The translations under genes and the position numbers were made by a program. This document shows, piece after piece, positions 1-5,169 of a stretch of DNA of 5,295 nt (the first letter of the stretch is position 1; the number at the start of each line of letters is the position of its first letter). The notes under the pieces were generated by a model. That model saw nothing but the letters and a program-made list of their open reading frames with translations. It was not told the DNA's origin and ran no database searches. Source of the DNA: Zoogloeaceae bacterium (GTDB lineage: Bacteria; Pseudomonadota; Gammaproteobacteria; Burkholderiales; Rhodocyclaceae); NCBI GenBank assembly GCA_031281985.1, contig JAITEO010000029.1:1-5295 (forward strand), read 5' to 3'.

Positions 1-13
1 CCTGCCGGGCACC

Positions 14-52
14 TTTGCAGGGTGCAAACCCTCCCCTGCAAGTGGGGGAGGG
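14..52. repeat. Two adjacent hairpins upstream of the mla operon
   Basis: Two inverted repeats sit back to back. The first is TTTGCA / TGCAAA (14-19 with 23-28) around a GGG loop. The second is CCCTCCCC / GGGGAGGG (29-36 with 45-52) around an 8-base loop. Both stems are perfect. No T-run follows the second stem, so it is not a classical intrinsic terminator. It could be the end of an upstream transcript, a REP-like dispersed repeat or a folded leader element; the window alone cannot decide. Confidence 0.5.
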
Positions 53-146
53 GACGGCAAACGTTCATGCTTTGTCTGGAGAGGTTTTTCCTCCACTTTG
101 GATTGCCCCCTCGTTTCGCTCCCCCCGCCATTCCCCGTGATCGCCG

Positions 147-155
147 TGTTAGAAT
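147..155 (+). promoter_or_regulatory. Likely extended -10 promoter for the mla operon
   Basis: TGTTAGAAT matches the extended -10 pattern TGnTATAAT with one mismatch. No good -35 box lies 16-18 bases upstream, which is usual for extended -10 promoters. Transcription would begin near 162, leaving a leader of about 33 bases before the mlaF ATG at 195. It is the best sigma-70-like match I see in the 194-base upstream region. It rests on sequence pattern only. Confidence 0.45.
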
Positions 156-194
156 CCGCCTCCTTGTGATTTTGTGTGGTGGTTTTACGGTTTC

Positions 195-1007
195 ATGTCC
201 GACGATAATTTTCTGGTCACTATCGAGAACCTGCAATTCGATTATGGCGGCAAGCCGGTTTTGCAGGGGATCAACATGCGGATTCCCAGGGGGCGGGTGG
301 TGGCCATCATGGGCGGGTCGGGCTGCGGCAAGACGACCTTGTTGCGCTTGATTGGCGGCCAGTTGCGTCCCACGGCGGGCAGCGTGCGGGTGGCGGGCGA
401 GGCGATCAACGAAATGCGGCATGACCGTCTGTACGCCTTCCGGCGGCGCATGGGGATGCTGTTCCAGTTCGGCGCGCTGTTTACCGACCTCTCGGTATTC
501 GACAACGTGGCGTTTCCCCTGCGCGAACATACGGATTTGCCGGAAGAGATGATCCGCGACCTGACCCTGATGAAGTTGCAGGCCGTGGGATTGCGCGGGG
601 CGCGGGATTTGATGCCCAATGCGCTTTCCGGCGGCATGGCGCGCCGCGTGGCGCTGGCGCGGGCAATGGCGCTGGACCCGGCGCTCATCATGTATGACGA
701 ACCATTCACCGGCCTGGACCCGATTTCCCTGGGGGTCATCGGGCAGTTGATCCGGCGGCTGAATGACGCCTTGGGTGCGACTTCCATCATGGTGACGCAT
801 GACGTGCAGGAATCGCTGCGCATGGTGGATTACATCTATTTCATTTCCGAGGGCCGGGTGGCGGCAGAAGGCTCGCCGGAGGAAGTGCGCGCCTCCACGG
901 ACCCGCTGGTGCATCAGTTCATCACGGCCAAGGCGGATGGGCCGGTGCCCTATCATGTTCCCGCGCCGGACATGGCGGCGGAGTTCCTGGGAGCGGCGCA
1001 TGTCTAG
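195..1007 (+). CDS. mlaF: MlaF, ATPase subunit of the Mla phospholipid ABC transporter
   Basis: This is the cytoplasmic ATP-binding subunit that powers phospholipid movement by the inner-membrane MlaFEDB complex. At 270 aa it is about the length of E. coli MlaF. All ABC motifs are present: Walker A GGSGCGKT (40-47), Q-loop Q91 in MLFQFGALF, signature LSGGM (144-148), Walker B LIMYD with catalytic E169 (164-169), D-loop region GLDP (173-176) and H-loop H202. The QFGALF and LSGGMARRVALARA stretches are typical of the MlaF/Ttg2A group rather than of importers in general. I chose ATG 195; a GTG at 174 is in frame, but neither start has a strong ribosome binding site and the protein from 195 begins like other MlaF proteins. 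It heads the operon and overlaps mlaE by 8 bases. Confidence 0.95.
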   Translation: MSDDNFLVTIENLQFDYGGKPVLQGINMRIPRGRVVAIMGGSGCGKTTLLRLIGGQLRPTAGSVRVAGEAINEMRHDRLYAFRRRMGMLFQFGALFTDLSVFDNVAFPLREHTDLPEEMIRDLTLMKLQAVGLRGARDLMPNALSGGMARRVALARAMALDPALIMYDEPFTGLDPISLGVIGQLIRRLNDALGATSIMVTHDVQESLRMVDYIYFISEGRVAAEGSPEEVRASTDPLVHQFITAKADGPVPYHVPAPDMAAEFLGAAHV

Positions 1008-1794
1008 GCTATTGGCGATGTTGCGTTTCCTGGGCGGGGAGGTGGTCGACCGCGTCTGGCGGCTTGGCTGCGCCAGCCGGTTTTTCCTGGCGGTATTGGT
1101 GAAATCCGGCGCGGCGCTGTCGCGGTTTCCGCTGCTCTTGCGGGAAATCTGGTTTGCGGGCGTGTTGTCTTTACTCATCATCCTGGTTTCCGGCCTTTTT
1201 GTCGGGCTGGTGCTGGGGTTACAGGGCTACGAGATTTTGCAGCGTTATGGTTCGGCGCAGGCGTTGGGGACGATGGTGGCCCTGTCGCTGTTGCGTGAAC
1301 TGGGGCCGGTGGTGGCCGCCCTGCTGTTTGCCTCGCGCGCCGGTTCGGCCATCACCGCCGAAATCGGCCTGATGAAGGCCACCGAGCAGTTGAAGGCGAT
1401 GGACATGATGGCGGTCGATCCGGTGGCGCGCGTGGTCGCGCCGCGTTTCTGGGGCGGCGTCATTTCCATGCCGATTCTGGCGATGCTCTTTTCCAGCATG
1501 GGCATCCTGGGCGGCTGGCTGATCGGCGTGGTCTTCCTGGGCGTGGATGATGGCGCGTTCTGGTCTTCCATGCAGGCGTCGGTGGATTTCCGCTATGATG
1601 TCTGGAATGGCGTTTTCAAGAGCGTCATTTTTGGCGTGGCGGTATCGCTGATTGCCGTTTTCGAAGGCTATGATTCGGAACCCACGGCGGAAGGCGTGTC
1701 GCGCGCCATCACCCGTACCGTGGTCACTTCGGCGCTTGCCATTTTGGCGCTGGATTTTGTCTTGACCTCTTTCATGTTCAGAGGAATGCTATGA
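1000..1794 (+). CDS. mlaE: MlaE, permease subunit of the Mla phospholipid transporter
   Basis: This is the 264-aa inner-membrane permease of the MlaE family, which forms a dimer under the MlaD ring and couples to MlaF. An amphipathic N-terminal stretch (about 1-50) precedes hydrophobic segments near 52-75, 88-112, 152-180, 205-222 and 242-260. The family core is clear: RELGPVVAALLFASRAGSA (99-117) and the cytoplasmic coupling segment AEIGLMKATEQLKAMDMM (120-137), which contacts the ATPase. The ATG at 1000 lies inside the last codons of mlaF, with an 8-base overlap that suggests translational coupling. The reading frame is open further upstream to 799, but that part is the mlaF gene read in another frame. 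The start at 1000 gives the expected N-terminus. The stop overlaps the mlaD start in an ATGA. Confidence 0.95.
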   Translation: MSRLLAMLRFLGGEVVDRVWRLGCASRFFLAVLVKSGAALSRFPLLLREIWFAGVLSLLIILVSGLFVGLVLGLQGYEILQRYGSAQALGTMVALSLLRELGPVVAALLFASRAGSAITAEIGLMKATEQLKAMDMMAVDPVARVVAPRFWGGVISMPILAMLFSSMGILGGWLIGVVFLGVDDGAFWSSMQASVDFRYDVWNGVFKSVIFGVAVSLIAVFEGYDSEPTAEGVSRAITRTVVTSALAILALDFVLTSFMFRGML

Positions 1795-2264
1795 AACGCT
1801 CCGTTCTCGATCTCTGGGTCGGTTTTTTCGTCGCCATCGGCATTGGCGCGTTGCTGTTCTTGTCGCTCAAGGTGAGCAGTTTTTCCGGCATCGACCAGAA
1901 AGACGCCTATACCGTGAGCGCGCGCTTCGACAACATCGGCGGCCTCAAGGTCAAGGCGCCGGTGCGCAGCGCGGGCGTGCTGGTGGGACGGGTGACGGAC
2001 ATCCGCCTGGATCCCGAAACCTACGAGGCGCTGGTGGAAATGCGCATCGACAGCCATTATGCCTTCCCGGCGGACAGCTTTGCCGCCATCTATACGTCGG
2101 GACTCCTGGGCGACCAGTATATCGGCCTGGGCGCGGGCAACGACACGGAAAAGCGCCTCGCAAACGGCAGCGACATCAAGAAAACCCAGTCCGCCGTGGT
2201 GCTGGAACAACTGATCAGCCAATTCCTCTTCAACAAGTCGGTAGAAGGGCAGGATGCGCCATGA
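1791..2264 (+). CDS. mlaD: MlaD, MCE-domain substrate-binding subunit
   Basis: This 157-aa protein is anchored in the inner membrane and places a single MCE domain in the periplasm. MlaD forms a hexameric ring with a hydrophobic pore that passes lipid between MlaC and MlaE. One transmembrane helix spans roughly residues 8-27. The MCE domain runs from about 39 to 117, with FDNIGGLKVKAPVRSAGVLV (46-65) and LLGDQYIGL (105-113) as the most typical parts. The C-terminal hydrophobic helix VVLEQLISQFLF (136-147) corresponds to the pore-lining helix of E. coli MlaD. The protein is somewhat shorter than E. coli MlaD (about 183 aa), mostly at the C-terminus. Its ATG overlaps the mlaE stop and its TGA overlaps the mlaA start, each as ATGA, so translation is probably coupled on both sides. 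Confidence 0.95.
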   Translation: MKRSVLDLWVGFFVAIGIGALLFLSLKVSSFSGIDQKDAYTVSARFDNIGGLKVKAPVRSAGVLVGRVTDIRLDPETYEALVEMRIDSHYAFPADSFAAIYTSGLLGDQYIGLGAGNDTEKRLANGSDIKKTQSAVVLEQLISQFLFNKSVEGQDAP

Positions 2265-3007
2265 AATCCGTTCCTTTCCTTTGCATGATTGCCTTTCTGA
2301 CGCTCCTGACCGGCGGCTGCGCGAGCCAGGCGCAGCGCGCGCCCATCGCGGCGGATCCCTTCGAGGGCTTCAACCGCGCCATGTTTTCCGTGCACCGGGA
2401 AGTCGATTCCGTGGTCATGAAGCCGCTGGCCAAGGGCTACGACCGTGCCGTGCCGTTGCCCGCCAAGGTGAGCGCCGGCAATTTCTTCGATAATCTGCGC
2501 GATCTGGGGCGCGGCGGCAACGCTCTGCTGCAGGGCAAGGGCGAGGCGGGCGCGACGAGCCTGGCACGGCTTGTGGTCAATTCCACGCTGGGTATCTTTG
2601 GCCTCTTCGATGTCGCCAGCGAAATGGGGCTGGAAGCGGGCAACGAAGGTTTCGCGCAAACGCTGACGCAGTGGGGCGCGCCATCCGGCCCCTATCTTTT
2701 CCTGCCGCTCCTGGGTCCCAGCACGCCGCGCGATCTGGCGGGCTGGTCGGTGGATCAGAGCCTCTATCCGCTCTGGCGCCACGTAGACGACCATCCGGCA
2801 CTGCGCAACTCGCTGGCCACCATCAGCCTGACGCGCCAGCGCGCCTTGTTGCTGCCCCTGGATCGCATGCTGGATGAGGCTTCCCTCGATCCCTACGCCT
2901 ATCTGCGCGACGCCTACCTGCAACGCCGCATTGCCGCGGAGGGGGACGACGCCTATGCGGAGGAAGCCAAGGAAGCCGAGGACGCCAAGGATGCGGAACT
3001 TCATTGA
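2261..3007 (+). CDS. mlaA: MlaA (VacJ), outer-membrane lipoprotein of the Mla pathway
   Basis: MlaA sits in the outer membrane and removes phospholipid from the outer leaflet, handing it to MlaC; in E. coli it works with porins. This copy is 248 aa, close to E. coli length. The N-terminus is a lipoprotein signal: hydrophobic residues 5-16, then lipobox LTGGC with lipidated C20. The family landmarks follow in order: DPFEGFNRAMF (32-42), the helical core, GPYLFLPLLGPSTPRD (143-158), and DPYAYLRDAYLQRR (210-223). The residues after the cysteine are ASQ, with no aspartate at +2, which fits outer-membrane sorting. The last 25 residues are a charged Ala/Glu/Lys/Asp tail that is not part of the conserved fold. 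The gene overlaps mlaD by 4 bases. Its position inside the operon is the betaproteobacterial arrangement. Confidence 0.95.
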   Translation: MKSVPFLCMIAFLTLLTGGCASQAQRAPIAADPFEGFNRAMFSVHREVDSVVMKPLAKGYDRAVPLPAKVSAGNFFDNLRDLGRGGNALLQGKGEAGATSLARLVVNSTLGIFGLFDVASEMGLEAGNEGFAQTLTQWGAPSGPYLFLPLLGPSTPRDLAGWSVDQSLYPLWRHVDDHPALRNSLATISLTRQRALLLPLDRMLDEASLDPYAYLRDAYLQRRIAAEGDDAYAEEAKEAEDAKDAELH

Positions 3008-3020
3008 ACTTTTTTTGCCC

Positions 3021-3025
3021 AAGGA
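3021..3025 (+). promoter_or_regulatory. Ribosome binding site of mlaC
   Basis: AAGGA lies 10 bases before the ATG at 3036. It decides the mlaC start: the frame is open back to an ATG at 2874 inside mlaA, but that longer form would bury the signal peptide behind 54 arginine- and proline-rich residues that are the mlaA gene read out of frame. Confidence 0.7.
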
Positions 3026-3035
3026 ATCTTGCCCC

Positions 3036-3683
3036 ATGTCTATTTTTCGCTTCATCACGATAGCCGCCGCCAGCCTGCTGGCGGGTTTTGCGTTTGCCGG
3101 GGAAGGAGGAGCAGCGCCGGCAACGGCGCAGTTGCCTCCGGACGCGCTGGTGCAGAGCGTTACCGAGGATGTCCTGAAACTGCTCAAGCAGAACAGCGGC
3201 AAGGAAGGCAATACGCAGGAAACCATCGACCTGGTGGAAGCGCGGGTATTGCCGCATTTCAATTTCCAGCACATGACGGCGCTGGCGGTAGGGCGCGAAT
3301 GGAGCAAGGCCAGCGCGCAGCAAAGGGAGATGCTGGCGCAGCAGTTCCATGATTTGCTGGTGCGCACCTACGCCAACTCGGTGACTTCCTACCGCGAGCA
3401 GAAGGTGCGCTACAAACCCTTCAAGATGAAGCCGGAGGATACGGACGTGCTGGTGCGCACCGAAATCCTGCAACCCGGCGCTCGTCCCATACAACTGGAT
3501 TACAGCCTGGAAAAGATGGAAAGCGGCTGGAAGGTCTATGACGTGATGGTTGCGGGCGTGAGCCTCGTCATCAATTATCGCGCCAGTTTCGGCGAGGAAA
3601 TCCGCAAGGGCGGCATCGACGGTCTGATCAAGGCGTTGCGCGACAAGAACGCCTCGCTGAAAAAGGACGCGGGAAAGCCATGA
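3036..3683 (+). CDS. mlaC: MlaC, periplasmic phospholipid shuttle protein
   Basis: MlaC (Ttg2D family) carries a phospholipid across the periplasm between MlaA and the MlaFEDB complex. The product is 215 aa, normal for the family. It begins with a Sec signal peptide: basic R5, hydrophobic core 6-18, and an AFA cleavage motif (19-21) giving a mature start near G22. The mature domain shows family features: the helix around VTEDVLKLLK (42-51), VLPHFNFQHMTALAVGREW (71-89), ready matches to YANSVTSYR (112-120), and the final strands GWKVYDVMVAGVSLVINYRASF (164-185). Unlike the other mla genes it does not overlap its predecessor. It follows a 28-base gap with its own ribosome binding site, and its stop overlaps the mlaB start. 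Confidence 0.95.
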   Translation: MSIFRFITIAAASLLAGFAFAGEGGAAPATAQLPPDALVQSVTEDVLKLLKQNSGKEGNTQETIDLVEARVLPHFNFQHMTALAVGREWSKASAQQREMLAQQFHDLLVRTYANSVTSYREQKVRYKPFKMKPEDTDVLVRTEILQPGARPIQLDYSLEKMESGWKVYDVMVAGVSLVINYRASFGEEIRKGGIDGLIKALRDKNASLKKDAGKP

Positions 3684-3982
3684 TCCGTCCCGACGCCGAC
3701 GGCCGTCTGCGCGTGGAAGCGCCCATGACGCTGGAAAACGCCCGTCCCTTGTTGCAGGCCGGGGAAGCGGCGTTGCGGACGGTCTTGCGGGCGGGAGAAA
3801 AAAAATGCGTGCTGGAGTTTTCCGGCGTGCCCCGCGTGGATTCTTCCAGCCTGGCGGTACTTTTGGCGTGGCAGCGCCTTTGCCGGACGCAGGGCGCGTT
3901 GCTGTGTCTTGCGGGTGCGCCGGAAAACCTGCGTTCGCTGGCCGATCTCTACGATCTCAACCTGCTCTTCGAGTGGGCGTAG
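3680..3982 (+). CDS. mlaB: MlaB, STAS-domain subunit of the Mla transporter
   Basis: This 100-aa cytoplasmic protein consists of one STAS domain. In E. coli, MlaB binds MlaF and is needed for stability and activity of the complex. The sequence shows the STAS pattern: strand CVLEFSGVPRVD (43-54), then the conserved loop DSSSL (54-58) leading into helix 59-68, then strand ALLCLAG (73-79) and the last helix. S55 is in the place of E. coli Thr52, the residue at the MlaF interface, by my alignment from memory. The start overlaps the mlaC stop as ATGA. It is the last canonical mla gene. Such short STAS proteins are hard to classify alone, but the context makes the call firm. Confidence 0.9.
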   Translation: MIRPDADGRLRVEAPMTLENARPLLQAGEAALRTVLRAGEKKCVLEFSGVPRVDSSSLAVLLAWQRLCRTQGALLCLAGAPENLRSLADLYDLNLLFEWA

Positions 3983-3985
3983 GAG
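3981..3985 (+). promoter_or_regulatory. Ribosome binding site of the ClpX-like gene
   Basis: AGGAG overlaps the last two bases of the mlaB stop codon and lies 11 bases before ATG 3997. The alternative in-frame ATG at 4015 has no purine-rich site in front of it. The arrangement points to co-transcription with the mla operon. Confidence 0.6.
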
Positions 3986-3996
3986 CGCCGCGCACA

Positions 3997-5031
3997 ATGT
4001 CTTCTTCTCGCGGCATGAAACCCAGCGACATCGTTCGTTACCTGGATCGATACGTGATTGGCCAGGACGAGGCCAAGCGGACGCTGGCGGTGGCGGTATA
4101 TACGCATCGCCGCAAGCTGGCGCTGGGGCGCGCGACCGCCACGGGCATGGACAAGAGCAATGTGCTGATCGTCGGCCCCACGGGTTGCGGCAAGACCTTG
4201 TTGTGCGCGACGCTGGCGCGGCAGCTTGCCATTCCCTTCGTCACCGCCGACGCTACCGTGCTGGCGCAGAGCCAGTATGTCGGCCAGGAAATCGAGGCCA
4301 TCCTGGCGCGTTTGCTGGAGCGCGCCGATGGCGATCTGCAACAGGCCGAGCAGGGCATCGTCTTCATCGACGAAGTCGACAAGCTGAGGATGGCGGGCGA
4401 CGGCAAAAGGGCGGCTTCCGGCGAAAGCGTGCAGCACGCGCTCCTGAAAATCATGGAAGGCTATCCCGTGCATCTGCCCGACGGGCGCATCATCGACACC
4501 AAGGGCATCCTCTTCATCTGCGGCGGCGCGTTCGTCGATTTGGAACAGATCATGGAGCGCACGCGCAGCTATGGCTATGTCGCCACCACGCAGGGCGATG
4601 ACGCCAAGATACTGGAACGCCTGAACAGCCGCGTCAAGCCGACGGATCTGGTGGAATTCGGCCTGATCCCGGAATTCACCGGGCGCTTGCCCATCGTCGT
4701 CCGCGTCCAGCCGCTTTCCCGCGAGATGCTGGCGCGCGTCATGGTGGAGCCGCAGGACGCGCTCTACCGGCAATTCCAGGCCATTCTGGCGGAGGAGGGC
4801 GTGCGGCTCGTCGTCGCGCCGCGCGTGTTCGAGCAGATTGCGGACATCGCGCTGGAATACAAGGCCGGCGCGCGCAGCCTGCGCGGGATTTTCGAGGAGT
4901 TGCTGACCCCGGTGCTGTTTACCATTCCCGACCACCCGGAAGTCAAACAGGTACACATCCGCTCCCTGTACGAAGCGCCAGTGCTCGTCGGCGAACAGGG
5001 GGGTTCCGGGAATTCGGGCGAAGCGGGTTAG
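3997..5031 (+). CDS. ClpX-like AAA+ ATPase without zinc domain or IGF loop
   Basis: This 344-aa AAA+ ATPase aligns with the ATPase body of ClpX from LDRYVIGQDEAKRTLAVAVY (16-35) onward. The ATPase machinery is intact: Walker A GPTGCGKT (60-67), Walker B IVFIDE (121-126), FICGGAF (173-179), arginine finger R230 in GLIPEFTGRLP, and sensor-2 R293 in GARSLR. Compared with E. coli ClpX (about 424 aa) four things differ. There is no N-terminal four-cysteine zinc-binding domain. The pore-loop motif GYVG reads QYVG (93-96). The segment holding the RKH loop is about 10 residues shorter (156-170). The ClpP-docking loop is shorter, with YGY (192-194) where IGF would be. The C-terminus is a Gly-rich tail. 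The protein is therefore probably not a ClpP partner but an independent unfoldase or remodeller; substrates are unknown. It is not HslU, because it has no I-domain insertion. The start is set by AGGAG at 3981. I leave the symbol empty because clpX would be misleading. Confidence 0.88.
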   Translation: MSSSRGMKPSDIVRYLDRYVIGQDEAKRTLAVAVYTHRRKLALGRATATGMDKSNVLIVGPTGCGKTLLCATLARQLAIPFVTADATVLAQSQYVGQEIEAILARLLERADGDLQQAEQGIVFIDEVDKLRMAGDGKRAASGESVQHALLKIMEGYPVHLPDGRIIDTKGILFICGGAFVDLEQIMERTRSYGYVATTQGDDAKILERLNSRVKPTDLVEFGLIPEFTGRLPIVVRVQPLSREMLARVMVEPQDALYRQFQAILAEEGVRLVVAPRVFEQIADIALEYKAGARSLRGIFEELLTPVLFTIPDHPEVKQVHIRSLYEAPVLVGEQGGSGNSGEAG

Positions 5032-5039
5032 CGGGTAGC

Positions 5040-5074
5040 AGAAGACAGAAGACAGAGCGCTCGCTATGCTCGCT
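5040..5074. repeat. Low-complexity direct repeats after the ClpX-like gene
   Basis: Two copies of AGAAGAC plus AGA (5040-5056) are followed by GCTCGCT twice (5059-5065 and 5068-5074) with AT between them. The 264 bases after the ClpX-like gene begin with this stretch. I see no hairpin followed by a T-run that would serve as a terminator for the operon. The nature of the repeat is not recognised with certainty. Confidence 0.5.
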
Positions 5075-5119
5075 TTGTGGTCTGTATTCAGTGGTCACGG
5101 GTTTGACCGAATGGCCATT

Positions 5120-5125
5120 GAGAGG
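5120..5125 (+). promoter_or_regulatory. Possible ribosome binding site of the PcfJ-like frame
   Basis: GAGAGG lies 9 bases before the ATG at 5135, the best-spaced start in the frame. It directly abuts another ATG at 5126, which would be too close. Confidence 0.35.
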
Positions 5126-5169
5126 ATGCAGAAAATGCAGAAATGGAAATCTCGGAAATGGAAATCTCT
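5126..5169 (+). repeat. Two consecutive short tandem repeats
   Basis: ATGCAGAAA occurs twice without a gap (5126-5134, 5135-5143). It runs into a 15-base unit GAAATGGAAATCTCG (5140-5154), repeated with one change at 5155-5169. Both unit lengths are multiples of three and keep the PcfJ-like frame, coding MQK-MQK and KWKSR-KWKSL. This looks like replication slippage. Confidence 0.7.

Noticed and set aside
81..93. Hairpin GAGG-TTTTT-CCTC upstream of mlaF
   Set aside because: The stem is only 4 bp and cannot be extended, so it is likely to be chance.
22..351. 109-aa frame at the left edge
   Set aside because: It spans the hairpins and promoter and then overlaps mlaF in another frame; the protein has no family features.
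2990..3016. Intrinsic terminator between mlaA and mlaC, suggested by seven T at 3010-3016
   Set aside because: The bases before the T-run form only a 3-4 bp stem around TTCATTGAA, too weak for a terminator, and the operon clearly continues.
2874..3035. Upstream extension of mlaC
   Set aside because: These 54 codons are mlaA read out of frame, and they would put the signal peptide in the interior of the protein.
2090..3367. Long 425-aa open frame on the minus strand
   Set aside because: It lies across mlaD, mlaA and mlaC, which are certain by motif. The translation has no recognisable domain and reflects GC-rich third-position bias.
3805..3996. Upstream extension of the ClpX-like gene that might supply a zinc domain
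   Set aside because: The 64 residues overlap mlaB and hold no four-cysteine arrangement of the ClpX zinc domain.
3949..4956. 335-aa open frame on the minus strand
   Set aside because: It is the mirror of the ClpX-like gene, is rich in Arg, His and Leu without motifs, and has no supporting ribosome binding site.
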